Assembly (NCBI GenBank): GCA_965263455.1
Contig: CBDHHN010000001.1
Location: 124,001-188,000 of the forward strand
Origin: CADEDH01 sp965263455
GTDB lineage: Bacteria; Actinomycetota; Acidimicrobiia; Acidimicrobiales; SZUA-35
Reading direction: 5' to 3'
DNA: 64,000 nucleotides
Shown: positions 23,465-31,798 of the stretch, in pieces
Position numbering within the stretch: position 1 is the first letter of the stretch
How the letters are laid out: each line of letters opens with the position of its first letter
Position numbers and translations under genes: made by a program
Notes under the pieces: model-generated
Told to the model about the DNA's origin: nothing
The model's input: the letters and a program-made list of their open reading frames with translations, nothing else
The model's database searches: none

Positions 23465-26400
23465 GCCGGACTCTCCACCAGTTCCTCGCTTGCGGCGCCG
23501 CCGTGGTCGACGGCGTCGAGCACGCGGTCGGCCCCGTCGTCCGGTGTGTCCACCGCTCCGGACTCCTCGTCGGCGATGGCCGAGGACGAGGTGTCCAGAT
23601 CGGCCTCCAGTTCGGTGATGACGAGGCTGGAGTCGATGCCCAACGCCCGCTGCAACTGCTCGGCGTCGAGATCGCCGACCGAGGAAGACTTGGGAAGCAC
23701 CATGTCGGCGATCTGTCGCTTGCCGGCCACGACCTCCTCCACCCGCTCGTCCACGGTCCCCGGGCACACCAGACGATGGCAGACGACCGTGTTCTTCTGA
23801 CCGATTCGCCACACCCGGTCCCGGGCCTGGTCCTCGACCGCCGGGTTCCACCACCGGTCGTACAGAACCACGTGGCTGGCCGCCGTCAGGTTCAGGCCGG
23901 TGCCGCCGGCCTTGAGCGACAGCACCATGGCCCCGGCCCCGGTGTTGGCCTGGAAGTCCGAGACCATCCGATCGCGGGCCGTTCGGCTCAGCCCGCCGTG
24001 GTAGCAGGAGATGTCGATCCCCGTCCGCTCCGACAGGTAGTCGGCCAGTCGCTCACCCCAGGAGGCGAAGTGGGTGAAGATCAGCATCCGTTCGTCGGCC
24101 GCGAACACACTGTCGACGATCTCGTTGAGTCGGGCCAGCTTGCCCGATCGCCCGTCGAGCGGCTCGTCGTCGCCCTCGTAGGCGGCCGGGTGGTTGCAGA
24201 TCTGCTTGAGGGCGGTGATGGCGGCCAGTACCGCCCCCTTCTTCTGAGGCGACCCGTCCTCGCTCTCGGAGGTGTCGACCACCAACTGATCGAGCACCGC
24301 CTGGTAGAGCCCGATCTGCTCTGGGGTCATGGCGCACAGGTCGAGTTCGTCGATCCGGTCGGGCAGCTCGGCGGCGATGGCCGGCTCGGCCTTGGTCCGG
24401 CGGAACACCAGGATGCCATTCAGGGCTCGGAGGGCCTGCTCGGCCCCCGTCTTGCCACTGGTGCCGGGCTGGGACAGCTGCGACACGAAGGCGGCCCGGG
24501 GCCCGACGAGACCGGGGTTGGTGTAGTCCATGATGGCCCACAGATCGCCGAGGCCGTTCTCGATCGGGGTACCGGTCAGGGCCACCCGGGTCCGGGCCTC
24601 GATGCGGCGGAGTTGGATCGCGGTGTCGGATGCCGGGTTCTTGATGGCCTGGGCCTCGTCGAGCACCACCTTGCCCCAGTCGACCCGCTCCAGGGCGTCC
24701 ACGTCGCGCACGGCGGTTCCGTAGGTGGTGATGACCAGGTCGGCCCCGCCCGCCATGGCCGGGATGCGGTCGGGTCCGGCCCGGTTGGGGCCGTGGTGGA
24801 CCACCACCTTCAGATCGGGAACGAAGCGGCCGGCCTCGGCCGCCCAGTTGCCGACGACGGCCGGCGGGGCCACGACGAGGGCCGGTCCGGTGTCCATGGT
24901 GGCCCGCAGGTGGGCCAGCATGGTCGGCGTCTTGCCCAGGCCCATGTCCAGGGCCAGGCAGCCGCCCAGCCCGGCCCCGTCGAGGAAGCTCAGCCACATG
25001 CGGGCGTCGGCCTGATACGAACGGAGTTCGCCCACGAACCCCTCGGGTCGGGTCGGCGGGTCCTCGGGCAGTTCGGCCGCGCTGCGCAGCAACTCGGCGG
25101 CCCAACCGTCGCCGGCGAGGGAGATGCCGCCCGAGAACGGGGTTCCGTCCAGACCCAGGGCGTGGCGGAGCATGTCGGCCCCCGACATGCGGGTCTGGTC
25201 GGCCCGTTCGGCCAGGGCGGCGGCCGCCTCGGCCAGGTCGGCCTGGTCCAGCTCCACCCACCGGCCGTGGGACTTGACCAGGGGTCGGGCCTCGGAGGCC
25301 AGGGCCTGGATCTCGTCGGCTGACAGTTCGATGTCGTCGAACACCACCGACCATCGGACGTTGGCCAGCTGCTGGGCTCCGACGACCGACTCCTGGGCCT
25401 CTTCCGAGGTCAGGCGGAGGGCCGGGGTCGGCTTGCGGCGGGACAAGGCCGGGGCCCTGACCTCGAAGCCGGCGGCCTGCAGCACGTTGCCGTCGACCGT
25501 CATCAGCTTCCACGCCTCGTCCTGGCTCAGCACGACCTCTCCCCGCCGTCGGCCCCCGGGCCGAAGCAGTTCGGGATAGAGCCGCTCCAGGCGGGCCAGG
25601 TCCTCCTCGACCTCCTTGCGTCGGGTGTTGGAGGAGTTGACGATGACCTGCTCCACCGGCAGCAACTGACCGTCGGCGTTGGGGGCCAGGACCGCCAGGT
25701 ACCAGGCGTTCATGTCGTCCGGAGGGTCGAGTTGGAGCACCAGCTGGGGACCGATGGTGCCCGACACCGGCCGGGCCCACTGGTCGATTCGGCGGCCGAG
25801 CTCGGACGCCAACCGGGCCGGGGCCAGGAAGGGTTCGCCGTCGAGTTGAGCCAGGAAGGCCTCGGCCACGTCGCTCTTGGAATTGGGCTCCGGGGGGCCG
25901 GCGGGCACGTCGAGCCGGCTGGCGGCCTGGGTGCAGATGGCCGTGATCAGGTCGCCGAGGACGGCCATGGTCATCGCCTTGGCGTCGGGCCGATTCTCGA
26001 GCACCGACACCGTGCCCGGCAGGGCCGAGGTCAGCATGGCGAACTCGTCGTTGTCGACCAGGGCCGGGGCCCAGCGCACGGCGAACGAGGTCCGGTCGCC
26101 CTTCTTGGTGCCCTTGGCCGGTCGGCGCGACTTCTTGAGCGTCGGGACCATCCGGCCCTGGGCCACCAGGCGGACGGCGAGGGCGGCCACCAACCCGATC
26201 CAGGTGACGCTGGCGCCGGTCTGCTCGTCGTCGTGGGTGGGGCCGAGGGTGGCCAACCAACCGAGGCTGGCCTCGATCGGGACCGACACCGCGTCGACCT
26301 TCGAGCCGTCGGGCAGCTTCACCCCGGGATGAGCCTGCCAATCGAGGGCGTCGGCCCCCAAGGCGGCCAGCCGGGCCGACAACTGCTCGCCGTCGTCGGA

Positions 26401-26823
26401 CGGGGCGTCGTGACCGGCGGCCCAGGCCACGACCCGACCGGGGATCCACGACAGCTGGAGTCGGGCCGTGCCGGTGGACTCGGCCGGCGCCGGGGTGCTC
26501 TCGACCGGGGCCGGACCGCCCCCGCTCGGCGGGCCGATCAGTTCGGTGAGGACCACCTCGATGGTGGCGACCTCGTTCTCGAAGTCGTTGACGACCAGGG
26601 TCCGTTCCGCGCCCCGGAGGTCCCGGCCGGCCTCATCGAGGCTGAGCTCGGCGTCGTCGCGGAGCCTGAGCAGCGCGGCGACCCAGGCCCGCTGGCGGGC
26701 CTGCAGGTACTCGGTCTCGGCCTCGGTGGCCAGACCGTCGAGGTGTCGTTGTACCAGCCCCAGGAAGTCGGTGACCGACAACGAACCCAACGACTCAACC
26801 GACGTGGTAATGATGCTCTCCAC
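23461..26823 (-). CDS. SNF2-family DEAD/DEAH-type helicase
   Basis: 1120 residues from a GTG at 26823; an ATG at 26928 in frame would add 35 unconserved residues. A long N-terminal region of about 600 residues (SNF2 N-terminal bacterial type) precedes the ATPase. Motif I is DMGLGKTPTM (about 620), motif II DEAQAIKN (about 725), motif III ALTGTPIENGLGDLW. The second RecA lobe holds LIFTHFASWGERL, CYHGGLSRTARDRM, SLKAGGTGLNLTAASHVV and the motif VI stretch DQARDRVWRIGQ (about 995-1006). An acidic Asp/Glu-rich tail follows. Swi2/Snf2 translocases remodel DNA-protein complexes. Upstream gap 26824-27076 holds no gene. Confidence 0.88.
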   Translation of the reverse strand: MESIITTSVESLGSLSVTDFLGLVQRHLDGLATEAETEYLQARQRAWVAALLRLRDDAELSLDEAGRDLRGAERTLVVNDFENEVATIEVVLTELIGPPSGGGPAPVESTPAPAESTGTARLQLSWIPGRVVAWAAGHDAPSDDGEQLSARLAALGADALDWQAHPGVKLPDGSKVDAVSVPIEASLGWLATLGPTHDDEQTGASVTWIGLVAALAVRLVAQGRMVPTLKKSRRPAKGTKKGDRTSFAVRWAPALVDNDEFAMLTSALPGTVSVLENRPDAKAMTMAVLGDLITAICTQAASRLDVPAGPPEPNSKSDVAEAFLAQLDGEPFLAPARLASELGRRIDQWARPVSGTIGPQLVLQLDPPDDMNAWYLAVLAPNADGQLLPVEQVIVNSSNTRRKEVEEDLARLERLYPELLRPGGRRRGEVVLSQDEAWKLMTVDGNVLQAAGFEVRAPALSRRKPTPALRLTSEEAQESVVGAQQLANVRWSVVFDDIELSADEIQALASEARPLVKSHGRWVELDQADLAEAAAALAERADQTRMSGADMLRHALGLDGTPFSGGISLAGDGWAAELLRSAAELPEDPPTRPEGFVGELRSYQADARMWLSFLDGAGLGGCLALDMGLGKTPTMLAHLRATMDTGPALVVAPPAVVGNWAAEAGRFVPDLKVVVHHGPNRAGPDRIPAMAGGADLVITTYGTAVRDVDALERVDWGKVVLDEAQAIKNPASDTAIQLRRIEARTRVALTGTPIENGLGDLWAIMDYTNPGLVGPRAAFVSQLSQPGTSGKTGAEQALRALNGILVFRRTKAEPAIAAELPDRIDELDLCAMTPEQIGLYQAVLDQLVVDTSESEDGSPQKKGAVLAAITALKQICNHPAAYEGDDEPLDGRSGKLARLNEIVDSVFAADERMLIFTHFASWGERLADYLSERTGIDISCYHGGLSRTARDRMVSDFQANTGAGAMVLSLKAGGTGLNLTAASHVVLYDRWWNPAVEDQARDRVWRIGQKNTVVCHRLVCPGTVDERVEEVVAGKRQIADMVLPKSSSVGDLDAEQLQRALGIDSSLVITELEADLDTSSSAIADEESGAVDTPDDGADRVLDAVDHGGAASEELVESPA

Positions 26824-27049
26824 TTCCGCGCGCCGCTCGGCACGCCTGTAGCCCTTGCACGGGCGGCTCTCGGGCCGCCTATCGCCTGTGCGCCCGGTGG
26901 CCCGGGCCTGTCGACCCCCTGCCACCACCCCACCCTCTCGGGGCGAGGAACCGCGAGCCGCTCGTGGGACTGGCGGTGACGAGGAACGCTGCCGCGGTCC
27001 CTCGTGGGTTCATGCTATCCGGTGGCGGGCGCCGGATCACGTCTCCTGC

Positions 27050-27064
27050 CGGCCTTTCCGGCCG
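27050..27064 (-). terminator. weak hairpin after the DinB-like gene
   Basis: CGGCC and GGCCG arms around tttcc, 12 bp past the stop of the gene at 27077. Short stem; only a weak terminator candidate. Confidence 0.2.
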
Positions 27065-27076
27065 AGGGGCTGAGGT

Positions 27077-27799
27077 TCAGACCGGGAGCCGACGCAGGTC
27101 GGGACCGTTGGCGTCGGTGTCGCCCCAGTACTCGGGGAGTCGCAGGTACCCGACGCGGGGCAACTCGACCGCCAGCGGCAGTCCGAGGTGGATCTTGATC
27201 CGCTGGATGGTCCGGATGTGGGCCGTCAGCTCGTAGAAGACCATCCACAGCGACCCCTCCAGGTCGTAGTGGATGTGGCCCGGCGGGTCGTCCACCAACC
27301 GGGCCCCGCGGGGCAGGGTGGTGATCACGTAGGCCCAGAACGGCGTGCCGTGGATGCTGGTCGTGGTGGCCCGCAGCGTCTCGATCGACTGCTCGGCGAC
27401 CACCCGTTGAAGCCAGCCGATCCCCGTCTCCAGCTGGGCCAGCAGGTCGGGCACGGTCCAGAACCGCTCGGGGTCGAGCATGCGGTCGAAACGGGCCCGG
27501 GGGCCGAGCCGGTGGTCGGCCCACACGATCGGTTCGGGGACGTCCCCGTCGGGCCACAGGAGAGGGCCACACCGCCGGCGCGGGAACACCAGGGCATCCC
27601 ACGCCATGTGCGAGACCTGCCGCCGGATCGACCACCACCGCCACTCCCGCTCGGGGTGCTGGTCGTCATCGTCGAGCGCCGTCTCGGTGAGCCCGGCCAC
27701 CTCGGGCCGCAGCCAGTCCAGGACCATGCCGTAGGAGGGCATGGTGCCCGGTCCGGGGTCGGTCGGCATCTCCAGCACGGCGGGGTCGGTCGGGGCCAC
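27077..27799 (-). CDS. DinB-superfamily-like protein
   Basis: 240 residues from GTG 27799; ATG 27769 and 27742 are alternative starts. MVLDWLRPEVAGLTETALDD and RWWSIRRQVSHMAWDALVFPRR resemble the first two helices of DinB-type bundles, with the His of SHMAWD at the metal site. WMVFYELTAHIRTIQRIKIHLGL provides further His residues in the last helix. Family members are thiol S-transferases or metal hydrolases. Recognition is by pattern only; no operon partner is clear. Confidence 0.5.
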   Translation of the reverse strand: MAPTDPAVLEMPTDPGPGTMPSYGMVLDWLRPEVAGLTETALDDDDQHPEREWRWWSIRRQVSHMAWDALVFPRRRCGPLLWPDGDVPEPIVWADHRLGPRARFDRMLDPERFWTVPDLLAQLETGIGWLQRVVAEQSIETLRATTTSIHGTPFWAYVITTLPRGARLVDDPPGHIHYDLEGSLWMVFYELTAHIRTIQRIKIHLGLPLAVELPRVGYLRLPEYWGDTDANGPDLRRLPV

Positions 27800-27853
27800 A
27801 GGCCGACCCTAGCCCGCGGCGACGAGCCGGGCCGGTGGATCGGTCGGCCCGGC

Positions 27854-28660
27854 TCAGGCCCCCCGGGTCCCGGGGGCGAAGGCGGCGCCGAGATCGCGCC
27901 CCGAAAGGGAACGGGCGGCGTAGCCGGAGGTGCCGTGTTCGAGCAGTTCGTCGACGGCGTCGCGCAGGCCTCCGAGCGCGGCCCACGCCAACGCTCCGCC
28001 CGTCGACACCCGACGCACGCCGACCGCGGCCAGTTCGGGGACCGAGGGCCCCCGGGGGAAGGCCAGCACGTTCATCGGGGCGTCGACCGCCTCCACCAGG
28101 CGGGCGATGGGTTCGATGGCGCGCAGGCCCGGGGCATAGACCACCTCGGCCCCGGCCCGGTGGTAGGCCGTGAGCCGTTCGATGGTGTCGTCGAGATCGT
28201 CCACCCCGTAGAGGTGGTTCTCGGTCCGGGCCGTGAGCACCAGCCCATGACGGGCGGCCTCGGTGGCCGCCGCCTCCACCCGCTCGACCGCCAGGTCCTT
28301 GGGGTCGATTCCGCCGGTGGCGGGGTCGTAGTCCTCGATCGAGCAACCTGCCGCCCCGGCCGAGGCCAGGAGCCGGACGGTCTCCGCCACCCCGTCGGTG
28401 GTGTCGGCGTAGCACCGCTCGCTGTCGACGCTGACCGGGATGTCCACCGCCGACGTCAGCTGCTCGACATGGGCCAGGAGTTCGTCCCGCGTCACCTGCT
28501 GGTCGGAACGGCCGAGGGTGGCGGCGAACCCGGAGCTGGTGGTGGCCACGGCGACCACCCCGCGCCACGCCAGGTAGCGGGCCGACCCGGCGTCCCAGGC
28601 GTTGGGAATGAGGAAGGTGTCGCCGGCGTGCAGGCGACGGAACGTCTCGGTGAGGGACAC
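27854..28660 (-). CDS. isocitrate lyase/PEP mutase family protein
   Basis: 268 residues from a GTG at 28660 with AGGAG 6-7 nt upstream. TIM-barrel marks: LIPNAWDAGSARYLAWRG, VATTSSGFAATLGRSD, IPVSVDSERCYADT, AAGCSIEDYD, LVLTARTENHLYG, AGAEVVYAPGL and NVLAFPRGPSVPELAAVGVRRVSTGG. The catalytic KKCGH of isocitrate lyase is missing, as in the short oxaloacetate-decarboxylase/2-methylisocitrate-lyase-like branch. Mg-dependent cleavage or formation of C-C or P-C bonds at a 2-oxo acid is the family chemistry. Substrate unknown. Confidence 0.85.
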   Translation of the reverse strand: MSLTETFRRLHAGDTFLIPNAWDAGSARYLAWRGVVAVATTSSGFAATLGRSDQQVTRDELLAHVEQLTSAVDIPVSVDSERCYADTTDGVAETVRLLASAGAAGCSIEDYDPATGGIDPKDLAVERVEAAATEAARHGLVLTARTENHLYGVDDLDDTIERLTAYHRAGAEVVYAPGLRAIEPIARLVEAVDAPMNVLAFPRGPSVPELAAVGVRRVSTGGALAWAALGGLRDAVDELLEHGTSGYAARSLSGRDLGAAFAPGTRGA

Positions 28661-28704
28661 GTGAGGCTCCTGTCCACGGGGACGGGCCCTCGCGGCCCGC
28701 CCGG

Positions 28705-29751
28705 TCACCGCAAGTGTGGCAGGACCTCGGTGGCCAGGCGCTCGAGGTTTTCGGACATGACGGCCGGATCGACGCCGGGCGGGAGCCCCGAGGTCACGAT
28801 GTCGGTGATGCCGAAGGCGGCGATGAAGGACCGCAGTTCGTCGATCAGCTGTTCGGGCCCGCCGATCAGTGCCTTCTGGGGGATCGTGCCCCCATGACGC
28901 CACCCGTAGTCGTCGGGGGTCTCGGCCATGAACCGGTCGTAGACGCTCATCCGGTAGCGCTCGGCTTCCCTGAACCGGGGCCAGTCGCGTTCGACGTCGT
29001 CACTCACATAGACCGAGCGGATGATGCCGACCCGGAACCGATCGGGATCGTCGCCCCCGGCCTCGACGGCCGCCCGCCACGGATCGAGGACCTCCTCCCG
29101 GCGGCCCTGGGGCAACAGGTGGGTGCCGAAGCGCGCCGCCCGTCGGGCCCCGGCCTCGCTCATGGCCGCCACCCACAGGGGCGGGCCACCGGGCTGGACC
29201 GGCTTGGGGTGGACGTCGACCCCGTCGAGGCGGTAGCGGCGTCCCTCGAACGAGAACGGCCCGTCGGCCCAGGACCGGCGCAGGATCTCGATGCCCTCCT
29301 CGGTCATCGACACCCGGTTGACCAGGGGAACGCCGAAGGCGGCGAATTCCGACGGCACATAGCCCATGCCGATCCCCAGCTCCATGCGGCCGCGGCTCAG
29401 GTGATCGAGGACGGCCATCTCCTCGGCCAACCGGATGGGGTGGTAGAGCGGGAGGAGGGCGATGTCGGTGGAGATGCGCAGTCGTTCGGTCCGGGCGGCG
29501 ATGGCACCGGCCACCGGTTGGAAAGCGGGCAGGTAGCCGTCGGCCAGGAAATGGTGCTCGGTGAACCACACCTGGTCGAAGCCGAGGCGATCGGCCAACA
29601 CGGTCTGGTCCAGGGTGGCCTGGTAGACGTCGGTCATGGTCAGGTCGCTGCCGGGCGGAAGCCGACAGTCGTACATGAGGCCCATCCGGAACGGCGGCCG
29701 ACCGGTCCCGGATTCGGTCTCGGGTTCGGTCCCGGTGTCGCCGCCCGTCAT
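28705..29751 (-). CDS. LLM-class flavin/F420-dependent oxidoreductase
   Basis: 348 residues. FRMGLMYDCRLPPGSD opens the barrel, then GFDQVWFTEHHFLADGYLP (EHH signature of the group), TERLRISTDIALLPLYHPIRLAEE, LSRGRMELGIGMGYVPSEFAAFG and PPLWVAAMSEAGARRAARFG. The EHHF motif is shared with bacterial luciferase-type monooxygenases. Its start overlaps the enoyl-CoA hydratase stop by 4 bp (29748-29751), so both act in one pathway, probably acyl-CoA breakdown. Confidence 0.86.
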   Translation of the reverse strand: MTGGDTGTEPETESGTGRPPFRMGLMYDCRLPPGSDLTMTDVYQATLDQTVLADRLGFDQVWFTEHHFLADGYLPAFQPVAGAIAARTERLRISTDIALLPLYHPIRLAEEMAVLDHLSRGRMELGIGMGYVPSEFAAFGVPLVNRVSMTEEGIEILRRSWADGPFSFEGRRYRLDGVDVHPKPVQPGGPPLWVAAMSEAGARRAARFGTHLLPQGRREEVLDPWRAAVEAGGDDPDRFRVGIIRSVYVSDDVERDWPRFREAERYRMSVYDRFMAETPDDYGWRHGGTIPQKALIGGPEQLIDELRSFIAAFGITDIVTSGLPPGVDPAVMSENLERLATEVLPHLR

Positions 29752-30548
29752 CGCCCGGTCCAGTTCGGGTCGCGCTTCTCGGCGAAGGCCCGGGGTCCCT
29801 CGGCCGCGTCCTCGCTCGCCATCATCGTGCGCACGGCCGGGTAGTGGGCCGTGAGGGCTTCGGCCAGGGGGAGGTCCAGGCCCCGGACCGCCGCCTGCTT
29901 GGTGGCCCGGATCGACAACGGGGCGCAGGCCATGATCTCGTCGATCAGTCCGTTCACGGCGTTGTCGAGCTCGTCCTGCGGGGCCACCCGGTTGACCAGG
30001 CCCAGCTCCCTGGCCTCCTCGGCCGTCATCTCCCGCCCGGTGAGCAGGTACTCCATGGCCAGCTTCAGCGGGAGTTGGCGGGGCAGGCGGTGGACCCCTC
30101 CCCCACCGGCGTAGATGCCCCGTTTGGGTTCGGGTAGGGAGAAGCGGGCGTGCTCGGCCGCCACCACCAGGTCACAGGCGAGGGCCACCTCGAAGCCGCC
30201 TCCATGGGCGGCGCCGTTGACCCGGGCGATGAGGGGCTTGGGGAAGTCGGCCCGATCGACCAGGCGGGTCACGGTGTCCATCACCGCCTGGTTCTCGGCC
30301 ATGGCCTCGGGTCCGGCCTGGCGTACGGCGCTGAGGTGCTTCAGGTCGCGGCCGGCGCAGAAGGCCCGCTCGCCCCGGCCGGTGAACACGGCCAGCCAGA
30401 TGTCGTCGTCGGCGGCGATGTGGTCCAGGATCTCGCTCCACTCGACGTGGGCCGGGGTGTGGATGGCGTTGGCCACCTCCGGCCGCTCGATGGTGACCCA
30501 GGCCACGTGGGGCCTTGGGGTCTCATAGGAGAAGAAGTCGAACCGCAT
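29748..30548 (-). CDS. enoyl-CoA hydratase/isomerase (crotonase) family protein
   Basis: 266 residues. Crotonase marks: VTIERPEVANAIHTPAHVEW, oxyanion strand ERAFCAGRDLKHL, second oxyanion loop NGAAHGGGFEVALACDLVVAAEHARFS, and a PEPKRGIYAGGGGVHRLPR loop in the active-site region. YLLTGREMTAEEARELGLVNRV follows as usual. The family hydrates, isomerises or cleaves CoA thioesters. It is first of a two-gene operon with the LLM gene at 28705. Confidence 0.88.
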   Translation of the reverse strand: MRFDFFSYETPRPHVAWVTIERPEVANAIHTPAHVEWSEILDHIAADDDIWLAVFTGRGERAFCAGRDLKHLSAVRQAGPEAMAENQAVMDTVTRLVDRADFPKPLIARVNGAAHGGGFEVALACDLVVAAEHARFSLPEPKRGIYAGGGGVHRLPRQLPLKLAMEYLLTGREMTAEEARELGLVNRVAPQDELDNAVNGLIDEIMACAPLSIRATKQAAVRGLDLPLAEALTAHYPAVRTMMASEDAAEGPRAFAEKRDPNWTGR

Positions 30549-30597
30549 GGCCGGACCCTAGTCGGCCGGCGGTCGGCCGCTCACGGCCGTTGCCCCG

Positions 30598-31197
30598 TCA
30601 GCGCGAGCCGCGAACGGCGGTGAGCTCACCCGTGGTCGGTTGCCGGTCGGCCCCGGTCGACAACCAGCGGCCCCGACCCCGGCCGGCAGCGTGATCGACG
30701 GTGAGGAGCAGGGCACCCCGGTCGGTGGCCTCGTCGTCGTCCGACAGGTACCAGCCGACGAGGGTCAGGCCGGCCCCGATGCGGAGCTCGGCCCGCCACG
30801 GTCGGCCCTGGTCGGCCCGGCGGTCGGCCACGAGCCGGACCGTGGTCCCGGTGTGGATGAGGGCCACGTCGTCGACGACGGTCCGGTCCGGTGCGGGCCC
30901 TGAGGCCCTCGGCCCGTTCGGGCTGTCCGAACCGGTGGGACCGGTCGGACTGTTCGGACCCCACGTGAGGGTCCAGGGTCCGTTCAGGTCGACCGACCCG
31001 CCGGCCTCCTCGGCCAGATCGGCCACCGAGATGTCGAGGGCGTGGGCGATCGCAGCGGCGACGTTCAGGGCCGGCTGCTGCTCGCCGGCCTCGTAGCGGG
31101 CGATCTGGCGTGGGGTGACGCCGGATCGCTCCGAGAGCTCCTTCTGGGACAGACCGAGGGCGCGTCGCCGCTCCCGCATGACGTTCGACAAGCCCAT
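30598..31197 (-). CDS. XRE-family HTH transcriptional regulator
   Basis: 199 residues. The helix-turn-helix is at residues 5-62 (MRERRRALGLSQKELSERSG, then VTPRQIARYEAGEQQPALNV and AIAHALDISVADL). The C-terminal part is beta-rich with a GPTGSDSPNGPR linker and no known ligand domain (WRAELRIGAGLTLVGWYLSDDDEAT). A palindrome lies between its promoter boxes, so autoregulation is likely. The long gene-free region and the orphan P-loop gene follow on the other strand. Confidence 0.85.
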   Translation of the reverse strand: MGLSNVMRERRRALGLSQKELSERSGVTPRQIARYEAGEQQPALNVAAAIAHALDISVADLAEEAGGSVDLNGPWTLTWGPNSPTGPTGSDSPNGPRASGPAPDRTVVDDVALIHTGTTVRLVADRRADQGRPWRAELRIGAGLTLVGWYLSDDDEATDRGALLLTVDHAAGRGRGRWLSTGADRQPTTGELTAVRGSR

Positions 31198-31289
31198 GCG
31201 CTCAGTGTGGGCGTAGGTCCTGGGCCCGGCAAGGAGTCGCCGGTCGGAATCTCGGCGCCGGAGACCGTCCGACCCTGGACAACAGCCGT

Positions 31290-31318
31290 ATTAGTCCCTA
31301 TAGTGCCTAAAAAGACAA
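31290..31318 (-). promoter_or_regulatory. XRE gene promoter with overlapping palindrome
   Basis: Reading the minus strand: TTGTCT (31313-31318), 17-bp spacer, ACTAAT (31290-31295). An imperfect 20-bp palindrome, TTAG...CTAA centred on TATA, covers 31291-31310, i.e. the -10 and most of the spacer. It is placed as an autorepression site. Confidence 0.4.
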
Positions 31319-31711
31319 TCCAGTCCCGTCTCCGGTCCACCGGTCGGTCGCACGTTCGGCAAGCCCAAACCCGCACGCGACCGGCCGGGGGCAGGAGTCG
31401 GCGGTCCCGCCACGGCTCCGCCCGGTGTCGTCGATGCCCGTCCCTTTCTGCGGTCCGCGGACGCTCGACGACGCCCGGCGTCGGTCCGGGGCGGCTCGGT
31501 GTCGGGGTCAGGCCGCCCTGCGCCGGGTCGCCCCGGACCTCTCGGACCGATCCGAACGGGTCGGTTCGAGAGTGTTCGGCGATCGTGTCGCTTGGGGTTG
31601 AGCTTGTTCAGCGATTCGTGATCTCGAGGAGGTTGATAAACCCGTGTCGTGGTGTTTGACTTCGAGTGGGGCCGATAGGTGGGCGGTAATGGATTTGAAG
31701 GGTCCCGGCCT

Positions 31712-31740
31712 TTGAGGGGCCATCAGCTAGGTTCTAGACA
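31712..31740 (+). promoter_or_regulatory. possible promoter of the P-loop gene
   Basis: TTGAGG at 31712-31717, 17-bp spacer, TAGACA at 31735-31740; 58 bp before the GTG at 31799. Confidence 0.3.
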
Positions 31741-31756
31741 CTTCCCTAAGGGGAAG
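31741..31756 (+). promoter_or_regulatory. perfect 6-bp inverted repeat at the predicted transcript start
   Basis: CTTCCC (31741-31746), loop TAAG, GGGAAG (31751-31756). It directly follows the possible -10, so it would be a 5' mRNA hairpin or an operator. Confidence 0.4.
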
Positions 31757-31798
31757 ACCCGCCGCACACACAACTACATATCCGTGGAGGTTCCGCGC

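Larger units (their letters stand above)
31198..31798. other. 601-bp gene-free region, less GC-rich in its right half
   Basis: No convincing ORF on either strand. It holds the XRE promoter/operator (31290-31318), a middle part of ordinary GC-rich sequence, and from about 31580 an A/T-richer part ending in a promoter-like pair and a small hairpin before the P-loop gene. The gap is several times longer than any other here. Confidence 0.6.

Noticed and set aside
31042..31659. 205-residue plus-strand frame across the XRE gene and the gap
   Set aside because: First third is antisense of the XRE gene, the rest is Arg/Ser/Pro-rich without ribosome site or conserved features.
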